Shown here one piece after another: positions 1 through 6,206 of a stretch of DNA of 6,911 bases. A program made the position numbers and the translations under genes. Origin of the DNA: Caldifarciminota bacterium (lineage in GTDB: Bacteria; Hydrothermota; Hydrothermia; B15-G9); contig JAMOPK010000356.1 of the NCBI GenBank assembly GCA_027064565.1, forward strand, positions 1 through 6,911, in the 5' to 3' direction. A model generated the notes under the pieces. The model had not been told where the DNA came from. It saw only the letters and a program-made list of their open reading frames with translations, and ran no database searches. The first letter of the stretch is position 1. Every line of letters begins with the position of its first letter.

Positions 1-19
1 CTCAAGGATATGCAGGGAA

Positions 20-45
20 GGCGGAGAAGGATGACCCTCCCCGCC
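20..45 (-). terminator. hairpin after the peptidase gene, terminator-like
   Basis: Read on the minus strand, just past the peptidase stop, this is an 11-base-pair stem (GGCGGGGAGGG with CCTTCTCCGCC) closed by a TCAT loop. Two of the pairs are G-U in minus-strand RNA. In plus-strand RNA the same positions would be A-C mismatches, so the fold favours the minus transcript. The stretch after the stem (TTCCCTGC) is only weakly T-rich. It may be an imperfect intrinsic terminator or a 3'-end stabilising stem. Confidence 0.5.
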
Positions 46-52
46 ACAAAGG

Positions 53-2731
53 TCATCTCACCACGACAAACTTCCGGGATAACTTTCCAAACGGCGTCTC
101 GGCGATGACGGTGTAAACGCCTGAGCAGCGAGGTTCCCACCTGAAGGTGTGCTGACCGGCATCAAGCTGCCCGTCAAACAGGACCGCCATCCTGCGCCCT
201 GCCGCATCGTAAACCGCCAGCCTGACCATCCCACGACGAGGCAGAACGAGCCGAACGATTCCGTTGTCGCCGTTCCATTCAGCCATAAGCGCGGGAGTTT
301 CCGAAGGACGGGTCGGAGGCTCGCTCACACGGCTCGGCGCAACCGTGTAATAGACCTCAAACGTGTCCACACTGCCTGAATCGATGGCGGAAACCGTGAA
401 CTCGATGTTGTAGCCCTTGCCGGAGTCGGACGTCACAACCACATCGTGCACCCTGTCGGCCGGCAACACCGAGTCAACGGTGACGTTGCTGTCGTTCACG
501 GGCAGGCTGACGATCACCTCCGAGACCTGCATGGAATTGTCACGATTGGAGACCACCACACGCTGGAGCCAGTGGTCATCGCCCATGGACGTGGTGTCGA
601 TGACGCTGTCAGTAACCGCAGGAGTATAAATGTAGATGTCAAAACTCTTGGTGTAACCGCTGTTTACCCGCCATTCGTAACTTCCATCGTTGTCAGCATC
701 GGTGACGCCGGCACCGAGGATCAGGATGATGCGGTCAGGTTCGTTTATGCCGGCCTTGAAAATCTCATAGGCGTTGGTGTTTCCGGCACCATACCACGGA
801 TGCTGGTAAAGGTGCCAATCCGGATCACTTGGGTCGCCGTTTGCGAAAGCTATGGAATCGGTTTTGGGGGGCAACCCGTGTCCCGGATAGACAAAATCCG
901 CGAGGAGAGCGCATTCGGCTTCAGTCCAGACTGAACTGCCGTTGCCTCCAACGTTTTTAACAAAAAGGTAATTAAAGGGCATGGAATCCTCGGACGATGC
1001 GCCTATCGGCTCATGGACAAGCTCCTCGTTTACCGTGAAAGTTACTGTCGCAAGCCATTTTATGGGCGTTCCGGTGTAGATGTAGCCGCGATCGTTGTCC
1101 GGCAACTGATCCTGTTGCACGGGAGCTGAGACGTCAGTCTCGTAGTCGGGCGATGATGTCGAGACGATGGTATCGCGCCACGTCGGCTTTCCGATCCCCA
1201 TGAATTCATGGCGCAAATATTCGAGGTAATCGTCCGTTGTTCCGTCGCTCGGATCATCGTCTGTGGTCTCCCTACCGATGACGTAGTTGTAAACGTCTTT
1301 GGAATAAGTCAGGGCTTCCGCCGGTGTCAACCCGTTCCGGGTCATCTGGAGAATAACGAATTTCAAAAACGCTGAGCCGTATGACACCGAGTGGCTTCCG
1401 ATGTAAAAACCGGGAGAATCCTCCATCCACGCCAAAGCTATGCTCTTGATCGGCACAGATGACATGTTGGAGCTGCTGGTTTCCCATGGTCCCCAGGGAT
1501 TAGCCCGTGCCCCACTCAATCGCAGCGTGAGACATGCATCAGCAAATACAAAGGCGTGCTGCCCGTTTTCGATGTCGTATGGTGTATCGACGTAGCCGTC
1601 ACCGTTGGAATCCCTCCATGTTTTCAGATCAGAATAAAATCCGGCCACTACGTCGTTGGAAGTGCCACCCGGATAATCCCTGAGTGACCATCCGTAAGGC
1701 CAGCCGTGGTCGTTGAAAAGCACATTCCCCCGATGCAGGTTGTTCAGCTCGGATGCGATGTTGGACGCCGTGATGTCAGGATCATCGGAGGAGGTCGTAT
1801 TCACATATAGCCTCTCGCCGCCCAGGTGGTTGGCATCGTTTTCAAGGTGATTTGCCAGCCAGACGCCTGAGTAGCCGGATGCGAGAAGCGAGCCATCGGG
1901 ATTGGCGATTGTCAGAACCGCGCTGTTGGTGTTGTCAGGCGCCGCTGCGAGAGCGGTGGCCTCGTTAGACGAATAACCCGTTACAAACGCCAGAACCGCG
2001 TCGTGGTATTCGTCATCGTCGATGACCCGTGTGGTGGTGTCGGCGTCATACATGAAATCTGGCGTCAGGTCGGAAGGATCGGCCACAACGATGATGTATT
2101 TCGGCTTTATCGCTCGGAGGTCGTCGATCCGCTCGGAGATCAGGGATGTAAATTCGAGATCGACGTATTGGCCGCTGTAAACCTCGTGCAGGGTGTCGAT
2201 GGCCGACCATCCCGACGAATTGCTGTTAAACATGATCACAACCGAGGAATCTGGGTTCTTGGCCTTGACTTGCGGCTCCAGAAGCCGGTCATGGATGATA
2301 CGGCGCTTATCGATTTTCGCCTTTTGCACCGGCTCAACGTCTCGCCTTTCCACGGGCGGAGTCCTGACGGACTGGATGATCCCTACGGATGGAAAGCCCT
2401 TAGAGTCCAGATACTGATAGAAAAATCTGGATGTAAGTTTTTGGGATTTTATCTTAATTGGCGAGCCTGATAGCCCGGAGAGGAGTTTTTCGGCATAGCT
2501 GCTCAGAATCTTCTCATCGGTCACCCCGCTAATCTGAACAATGAGGGCCGTGTCAACGAGAAAGATGGTCGTGTCGCCGCTCTGCCATTTCGCTCCGTGT
2601 CCGTTGAAGACTGAGACCCAGCCTTTCGATTCGATTGCACTTCTCACATCAATCGGCTCTGTAAAAGAGGCTACCAGAAGCTTTCCACTAATGACGGAGA
2701 GCATAAACGGAACTATTAAAATATTCATCAT
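53..2731 (-). CDS. secreted C25 (gingipain-like) cysteine peptidase with FlgD-like C-terminal domain
   Basis: Predicted exported or surface cysteine endopeptidase of 892 aa. Seen: a hydrophobic N-terminus (residues 3-21) that reads as a signal peptide; an N-terminal region to about 160; then a Rossmann/caspase-like region in which strands such as KYIIVVAD (211-218) alternate with helices. The motif NDHGWPYG holds His342, and FVFADACLT holds Cys400. This His-Gly then strand-Cys pattern is that of clan CD family C25 peptidases. A DSNGDGYVD loop (374-382) between them has the spacing of an EF-hand-type calcium loop. From about 555 the protein is beta-rich. The tail (about 832-892) has VYDAAGRRMAVL, then GQHTFRWE, then SGVYTV, typical of FlgD-Ig/Por-secretion-like C-terminal modules. 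The start is set by AAAAGGAGGG six bases upstream; ATG-ATG leaves one residue of doubt. It is transcribed away from the gap operon. Substrate is unknown and no cognate inhibitor gene is visible. The family call is from motifs, not a search. Confidence 0.8.
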   Translation of the reverse strand: MMNILIVPFMLSVISGKLLVASFTEPIDVRSAIESKGWVSVFNGHGAKWQSGDTTIFLVDTALIVQISGVTDEKILSSYAEKLLSGLSGSPIKIKSQKLTSRFFYQYLDSKGFPSVGIIQSVRTPPVERRDVEPVQKAKIDKRRIIHDRLLEPQVKAKNPDSSVVIMFNSNSSGWSAIDTLHEVYSGQYVDLEFTSLISERIDDLRAIKPKYIIVVADPSDLTPDFMYDADTTTRVIDDDEYHDAVLAFVTGYSSNEATALAAAPDNTNSAVLTIANPDGSLLASGYSGVWLANHLENDANHLGGERLYVNTTSSDDPDITASNIASELNNLHRGNVLFNDHGWPYGWSLRDYPGGTSNDVVAGFYSDLKTWRDSNGDGYVDTPYDIENGQHAFVFADACLTLRLSGARANPWGPWETSSSNMSSVPIKSIALAWMEDSPGFYIGSHSVSYGSAFLKFVILQMTRNGLTPAEALTYSKDVYNYVIGRETTDDDPSDGTTDDYLEYLRHEFMGIGKPTWRDTIVSTSSPDYETDVSAPVQQDQLPDNDRGYIYTGTPIKWLATVTFTVNEELVHEPIGASSEDSMPFNYLFVKNVGGNGSSVWTEAECALLADFVYPGHGLPPKTDSIAFANGDPSDPDWHLYQHPWYGAGNTNAYEIFKAGINEPDRIILILGAGVTDADNDGSYEWRVNSGYTKSFDIYIYTPAVTDSVIDTTSMGDDHWLQRVVVSNRDNSMQVSEVIVSLPVNDSNVTVDSVLPADRVHDVVVTSDSGKGYNIEFTVSAIDSGSVDTFEVYYTVAPSRVSEPPTRPSETPALMAEWNGDNGIVRLVLPRRGMVRLAVYDAAGRRMAVLFDGQLDAGQHTFRWEPRCSGVYTVIAETPFGKLSRKFVVVR

Positions 2732-2737
2732 GATTCA

Positions 2738-2747
2738 CCCTCCTTTT
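2738..2747 (-). promoter_or_regulatory. ribosome binding site of the peptidase gene
   Basis: On the minus strand AAAAGGAGGG is followed by TGAATC and then ATGATG. This near-perfect Shine-Dalgarno match fixes the peptidase start at 2731 (or the adjacent ATG three bases on). Confidence 0.85.
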
Positions 2748-2757
2748 GACACATAGG

Positions 2758-2786
2758 ATTATCCAGCTAATTGGATTTGTCAGCAA
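2758..2786 (-). promoter_or_regulatory. candidate sigma-70-type promoter of the peptidase gene
   Basis: On the minus strand TTGCTG (2781-2786) and GATAAT (2758-2763) are separated by 17 bases. The -10 matches consensus at five of six positions, the -35 at only three. Initiation would fall near 2750, leaving a short leader just long enough to carry the AAAAGGAGGG site. The position is right, but the weak -35 keeps this tentative. Confidence 0.4.
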
Positions 2787-2819
2787 TGAATGGATGTCAC
2801 AGTGTGCATTCAAAAATTC

Positions 2820-2848
2820 TTGACCACCCTGAAAGTCACGAGTATATT
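2820..2848 (+). promoter_or_regulatory. sigma-70-type promoter of the membrane protein-ytxH-gap operon
   Basis: TTGACC (2820-2825) and TATATT (2843-2848) are separated by exactly 17 bases, each matching the TTGACA/TATAAT consensus at five of six positions. Seven bases after the -10 comes ATGATG at 2856, so transcription is expected to start at or right next to the start codon. No Shine-Dalgarno sequence precedes that ATG, which fits a leaderless message. This is the only strong promoter seen ahead of gap. Confidence 0.7.
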
Positions 2849-2855
2849 AAGAACC

Positions 2856-3185
2856 ATGATGATCACATTCAATTTGATGAATTTGCTATACTTTGTGATA
2901 GCCATTTTGGGAATTGTGGCGCTGGTTTACCTGATCCTCCTGATCAGGGATGCCAGAACTGCTGTCCAGGAAGCCGTCAGGGTCATTCAGGATTTAAAAA
3001 TGACGAATAAAAGGGCAAATAGGGTCATAGATGAGGTAGAATCAATCCTCAAACCTATTAGCTCAAGTTCGGATATTGGATTGCTCTTGGGATTAGTTTT
3101 GCCGCTCCTGGGCAGCCAATTGGGTCCTCTGCTGAGTAGTTTAATTGGTGGGAAGAAAAAACAAGGAGGGAATAAAAATGGCTGA
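2856..3185 (+). CDS. small DUF948-like single-pass membrane protein
   Basis: Protein of 109 aa, function not established. Seen: a strong transmembrane segment at about residues 9-30, an amphipathic helix at about 31-66 (RDARTAVQEAVRVIQDLK and onward) likely to be coiled, a second hydrophobic Leu/Gly-rich stretch at about 73-98, and a basic Lys/Gly/Asn tail. This layout resembles DUF948-type proteins, which often neighbour ytxH genes in bacteria. The start at 2856 is chosen because the promoter -10 ends at 2848. A longer version from 2790 would place the promoter inside the coding region and has no ribosome site. The last eight bases overlap the next gene, implying coupled translation. It probably sits in the inner membrane and may act with the YtxH-like protein on envelope or stress functions; that role is inference. 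Confidence 0.7.
   Translation: MMITFNLMNLLYFVIAILGIVALVYLILLIRDARTAVQEAVRVIQDLKMTNKRANRVIDEVESILKPISSSSDIGLLLGLVLPLLGSQLGPLLSSLIGGKKKQGGNKNG
3163..3170 (+). promoter_or_regulatory. ribosome binding site of the ytxH-like gene
   Basis: AAGGAGGG lies seven bases before the ATG at 3178, inside the end of the upstream gene. It selects 3178 over the in-frame ATG at 3145, which has no such site. Confidence 0.85.
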
Positions 3186-3444
3186 GGAAAAAAGCAATGG
3201 CAGCGGATGGACTGTAACTGCGTTCATCACAGGTGCTATTTTTGGTGCCGCCCTTGCCTTTCTGATGGCACCTGAGCCGGGCAAAGAGACACGTAAAAAG
3301 GTGCTCTCGGAGGCCGAAAAGATCAGAGAACTGGCTATGAAGAAGGCCGCCGAGCTTATCGAAGAAGCCAAAAAGAAGAAAGAGAAAAAGGCTCGGACAG
3401 ACGAAACCGAGGAAACAGCCGAGGAAAAGGAGGAGAATGAATGA
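3178..3444 (+). CDS. YtxH-like small membrane protein
   Basis: Protein of 88 aa with the YtxH-domain pattern: one glycine/alanine-rich transmembrane helix (about residues 11-31, containing ITGAIFGAALAFLMAP), then the motif AP-x-x-GKETRKK (31-41), then a long charged helix rich in Glu, Lys and Ala (about 42-75) and an acidic tail. YtxH-domain proteins are small membrane proteins, several linked to general stress in Gram-positives. Their biochemical activity is not established. The start at 3178 follows an AAGGAGGG site; an upstream in-frame ATG at 3145 lies within the previous gene. The gene overlaps its predecessor by eight bases and gap by four (ATGA), so the three are almost certainly one translationally coupled operon. 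Confidence 0.8.
   Translation: MAEEKSNGSGWTVTAFITGAIFGAALAFLMAPEPGKETRKKVLSEAEKIRELAMKKAAELIEEAKKKKEKKARTDETEETAEEKEENE
3427..3435 (+). promoter_or_regulatory. ribosome binding site of gap
   Basis: AAGGAGGAG lies five bases before the gap ATG and is embedded in the codons for the acidic tail of the YtxH-like protein. It fixes the gap start and shows gap does not rely solely on coupling. Confidence 0.85.
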
Positions 3445-4451
3445 GCGTTAAACTCGCCATAAACGGATTTGGTAGAATTGGAAGACTCGTTCTTAGGGCC
3501 GGACTCAAAAGGGAAAACCTCGAATTTGTCGCTGTTAACGACATAACCGATGCAAAAACCCTCGCTCATCTGTTCAAATACGATTCCGTGCACGGTGTTT
3601 ATCCCGGAGAAGTCAAAGCGGAAGGCGATTACCTCATAATCGACGGCCATAAAATCCGCGTGTTCGCCATCAAGGACCCCGCTCAGATTCCATGGGGCGA
3701 CCTTGGCGTTGACATCGTCATCGAGTCCACCGGCCTGTTCCGTTCGAGGGACAAGGCGGCTTTACATCTCCGCGACACGGTCAAAAAGGTCATCATCACG
3801 GCTCCGTCCAAAGGTGAGCCCGCCGACGTTACCATTGTGTTGGGCGTCAACCATCAGGCCTACGATCCCGAGAAACATCACGTGATCTCAAATGCCTCAT
3901 GCACAACCAATGCCTTCGCTCCGCTGGTCAAGGTGCTCCACGAGAACTTCAAGATTGTCAAGGGAGTCATGACGACTGTCCACTCCTACACCAACGACCA
4001 GCGTATCCTCGACCTGCCGCACAAGGATCTGAGGCGCGCACGTGCCGCCGCTCAGAACATTATCCCGACGACCACCGGCGCAGCCAAGGCGATCGGCCTG
4101 ATCTTCCCCGAGCTTCAGGGCAGACTCGATGCGATCTCCATCCGCGTGCCCACACCGGACGCATCCATCGTGGATTTCGCCGCTGTGGTGGAGAAGGAGA
4201 CGTCCGTTGAAGAGGTCAACGAGGCGTTCAGAAAAGCAGCCGAAGGCGAACTCAAGGGCTACCTCCAGTATCTCGAAGACCCCGTGGTGTCCCACGACAT
4301 AATTGGCAACCCGCATTCGTCCATCTTTGACTCGCTTCTGACCCAGGTGATCGGCGGCAACCTCGTCAAAGTCTTCTCATGGTATGACAACGAATGGGGC
4401 TACTCGGTCAGGGTAGTTGACCTCGCGGAATACATATCGACGAAATTCTAA
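3441..4451 (+). CDS. gap: glyceraldehyde-3-phosphate dehydrogenase, type I (phosphorylating)
   Basis: Cytoplasmic glycolytic enzyme that converts glyceraldehyde 3-phosphate, NAD+ and phosphate to 1,3-bisphosphoglycerate and NADH, the substrate of the Pgk encoded at the right edge. Its 336 aa is the normal family length. Seen: the Rossmann nucleotide loop INGFGRIGR (7-15); Asp34 in AVNDITD, the residue typical of NAD-preferring enzymes; the active-site signature SNASCTTNAFAPL with Cys154; catalytic His181 in TVHSYTNDQ; TTGAAKAIG (211-219) and RVPTPDASIVD (235-245) of the catalytic domain; and the near-terminal SWYDNEWGYSVRV (313-325). All key residues are intact. It is the last gene of a coupled operon (four-base ATGA overlap) and is followed nine bases later by a strong terminator. 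Its base composition is clearly more GC-rich than the R-M genes downstream. Confidence 0.98.
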   Translation: MSVKLAINGFGRIGRLVLRAGLKRENLEFVAVNDITDAKTLAHLFKYDSVHGVYPGEVKAEGDYLIIDGHKIRVFAIKDPAQIPWGDLGVDIVIESTGLFRSRDKAALHLRDTVKKVIITAPSKGEPADVTIVLGVNHQAYDPEKHHVISNASCTTNAFAPLVKVLHENFKIVKGVMTTVHSYTNDQRILDLPHKDLRRARAAAQNIIPTTTGAAKAIGLIFPELQGRLDAISIRVPTPDASIVDFAAVVEKETSVEEVNEAFRKAAEGELKGYLQYLEDPVVSHDIIGNPHSSIFDSLLTQVIGGNLVKVFSWYDNEWGYSVRVVDLAEYISTKF

Positions 4452-4460
4452 GCCGATGAG

Positions 4461-4485
4461 GGCGGGCCTTTCGGCCCGCCTTTTT
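4461..4485 (+). terminator. intrinsic terminator after gap
   Basis: A perfect eight-base-pair GC stem (GGCGGGCC, loop TTTC, GGCCCGCC) is followed at once by TTTTT and a further T-rich run. It begins nine bases after the gap stop. It should end most gap transcripts before the methyltransferase gene, although pgk lies further along on the same strand. Confidence 0.95.
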
Positions 4486-4517
4486 GGTTTTGAAACTCAA
4501 AATCTTCAACCACAATC

Positions 4518-5864
4518 ATGAAATTAGATCAGCATTTTGTCGGTAAATTGTTTAATGTTAAATCGCCGCATGACGTTACCCTTTATCCCTCCGATTCCGA
4601 AAGAGCAAGATTAGAAAGGAATTTCAGGGGGAAATTCAAAGAAGAGTTGAAGCTTGGGGCTTTTGTTTCTTATTCCGGCAACAAAAAAATCCCTTTTTTG
4701 AGGTTATACCGTTATAAAGAGGCTTTTTCCTATAACCTTGTCAAAGAATTCCTGAAAAGATTTGAGGCCACTGAACAGGATTATGTTTTCGACCCGTTTT
4801 CAGGTCTCGGAACTACCTTGTTCACCTCCATGCTTTCGGGCATCCCGTCAATAGGTATAGACAAGCTTCCGATCGCGTATTTCGTCTCCATGACCTTGCC
4901 TAAGTTCCTTTTGTTGAAAGAAGGCGAGATGAAAAAACTATGGGAAAAACTTAAAAAATGGGTGGATGAAAGCGACCCGGCTGACGTGGCTCTTGATGTT
5001 CCTATCATGCGCAATGCGTTCAGCGAAGAAAATCTCCTGTTATTACGAAAGATGAAATCAGCAATTTTGAAGCTTGATTCGCCATACAAGGAGTTGTTTT
5101 TATTGCTGTTTTTTTCGATTCTGGAGGAATGTAGTTTTACGTCAAAAGATGGCCAATTTTTGAGGTTAAAAAAGGATAAACAACCCTCACATCCAATAGA
5201 GGCCATGCAAAGGAAGGTCGTTCAGGTGGAGGAAGACGTTTCAAACGCAAAATTATTATATTCGGGCTTAACCATCGATGAAAATATTATTCCGAAGGTT
5301 GAATATGGCGATACCAGAGACTTAAGCAATGTAGAATTTGAAAAAGAACCAACAATCATAATAACCTCTCCTCCCTACGCTAACAGATACGATTACACCA
5401 GAACTTACGCACTGGAGCTTTGCTTTCATTTTGTCCGTAATTTTGAGGAGTTGAAAGCGATAAGATACGGAATATTGCGCTCTCATATAGAATCCAGACT
5501 GTTAGATGACGAATATCCGCCTCACCCGGCAGTAAAAGAAGTTGTTGAGTTATTGAAAAGCAAAAAATTGAACAACCCCAGAATCCCTCACATGTTAACG
5601 GCGTATTTTGTGGACATGGCGCAGGTTATAGAACAGTGGCATAAAGTGTTATCTAAAGGTGCAAAGGTGGCGGTGGTGGTTGATAACGTTAGATTTGAAG
5701 GTGAGATGGTTCCGGTTGACCTGATACTCTCGGAAATGGCCGAAAATGTCGGGTTTAACGTCAAAGAGATTATTGTGGCGCGCTATAAAGGCAACAGCTC
5801 TCAGCAGATGAAAAAATACGGCAGGGTTCCGGTTAGAGAAAGCATATTGATATGGGAGAAATAA
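4518..5864 (+). CDS. type II DNA methyltransferase (N4-cytosine or N6-adenine, SPPY motif)
   Basis: Methylates the exocyclic amino group of a base in a specific DNA site using S-adenosylmethionine, protecting host DNA from the partner nuclease. Seen in 448 aa: a helix like motif X (RYKEAFSYNLVKEFL, 65-79); AdoMet-binding motif I DPFSGLGTT (92-100); motif II with acidic Asp115; a helical segment (about 125-255) including CSFTSKDGQFLRL that may recognise the target; GDTRDL (264-269); catalytic motif IV TSPPY (283-287) followed by ANRYDYTRTYALEL; and the C-terminal strand ESILIWEK. Motif I precedes motif IV, as in alpha- or gamma-ordered enzymes, although the DPF-GTT wording is commonest in beta enzymes. 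SPPY favours N4-cytosine but does not prove it. All motifs look intact. No Shine-Dalgarno sequence precedes the ATG, and only 32 bases separate it from the gap terminator. The nuclease gene starts three bases after its stop. The gene is AT-rich relative to gap, suggesting transfer. Confidence 0.9.
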   Translation: MKLDQHFVGKLFNVKSPHDVTLYPSDSERARLERNFRGKFKEELKLGAFVSYSGNKKIPFLRLYRYKEAFSYNLVKEFLKRFEATEQDYVFDPFSGLGTTLFTSMLSGIPSIGIDKLPIAYFVSMTLPKFLLLKEGEMKKLWEKLKKWVDESDPADVALDVPIMRNAFSEENLLLLRKMKSAILKLDSPYKELFLLLFFSILEECSFTSKDGQFLRLKKDKQPSHPIEAMQRKVVQVEEDVSNAKLLYSGLTIDENIIPKVEYGDTRDLSNVEFEKEPTIIITSPPYANRYDYTRTYALELCFHFVRNFEELKAIRYGILRSHIESRLLDDEYPPHPAVKEVVELLKSKKLNNPRIPHMLTAYFVDMAQVIEQWHKVLSKGAKVAVVVDNVRFEGEMVPVDLILSEMAENVGFNVKEIIVARYKGNSSQQMKKYGRVPVRESILIWEK

Positions 5865-5867
5865 AAG

Positions 5868-6206
5868 ATGAACTCTGAAAGAAAAGAGGAAAGATGGTTC
5901 ATCGACCAAATCACTAAAAGCCAGTTCTTTCACAATAAACTTCACGAGTGGAAAATGCTTGAAATTGCCGATGAACTGGATGGCATAAAGGGCGAGTTGT
6001 TTGATTGGAATCTGGACGAGCTGAATATTTCGAGGAATGCGTGGGACAAAATAATTCACAGGGGCATAAAACCGATAAAGATTTTTAGTCACCCGAAGGT
6101 ATTGATTTCCAATCCTAAGCTGATAAGCTATTATAGGATGCTGGCTATGGTTTCGCAAAAATCCATGTCAGCTAGGATTGCCTGTAACAGGATACGAAAA
6201 AGGTAA
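5868..6206 (+). pseudogene. N-terminal part of a frameshifted XcyI-like restriction endonuclease
   Basis: This frame starts three bases after the methyltransferase stop, with GGGAGA at 5854-5859 as its ribosome site, and encodes 112 aa before a TAA. The first 101 residues look genuine: a charged helical start, then PKVLISNP, KLISYYRMLAMVSQKSM (to about residue 100), a pattern I recall from XcyI-family type II endonucleases (a P-x-VL-x-x-NP...YYR-x-L...SQK segment). The last dozen residues (ARIACNRIRKR) are out-of-frame sequence. A one-base shift close to 6171 restores continuity with LGLPVTGYEKGK in the frame that begins at 6172. As it stands the product lacks the whole catalytic domain and would be inactive. 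A sequencing or assembly indel would look the same. Confidence 0.75.

Noticed and set aside
446..934. 162-codon plus-strand open frame opposite the peptidase gene
   Set aside because: It lies entirely antisense to a gene with clear signal peptide, catalytic motifs and ribosome site, and has no recognisable domain or good ribosome site of its own.
2790..2855. 22-residue N-terminal extension of the first operon gene from the ATG at 2790
   Set aside because: The best promoter of the region lies inside this stretch and no ribosome site precedes 2790, so the start at 2856 is preferred.
3141..3650. 169-codon minus-strand open frame across ytxH and gap
   Set aside because: It is antisense to two well-supported genes. 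Its Ser/Phe-rich sequence is what the complement of Glu/Lys-rich codons gives.
3897..4316. 139-codon minus-strand open frame inside gap
   Set aside because: It is a shadow of the conserved GAPDH catalytic domain, with no ribosome site and no domain.
4490..4518. TTGAAA followed by a possible -10 just before the methyltransferase ATG
   Set aside because: The -35-like hexamer is fair, but at 17 bases the downstream sequence (about AATCAT) is a poor -10 and overlaps the start codon.
6157..6206. Programmed +1 ribosomal frameshift in the nuclease gene
   Set aside because: No slippery codon followed by a stop or rare codon, no internal Shine-Dalgarno stimulator and no obvious downstream stem were seen. 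A mutation or indel error explains it more simply.
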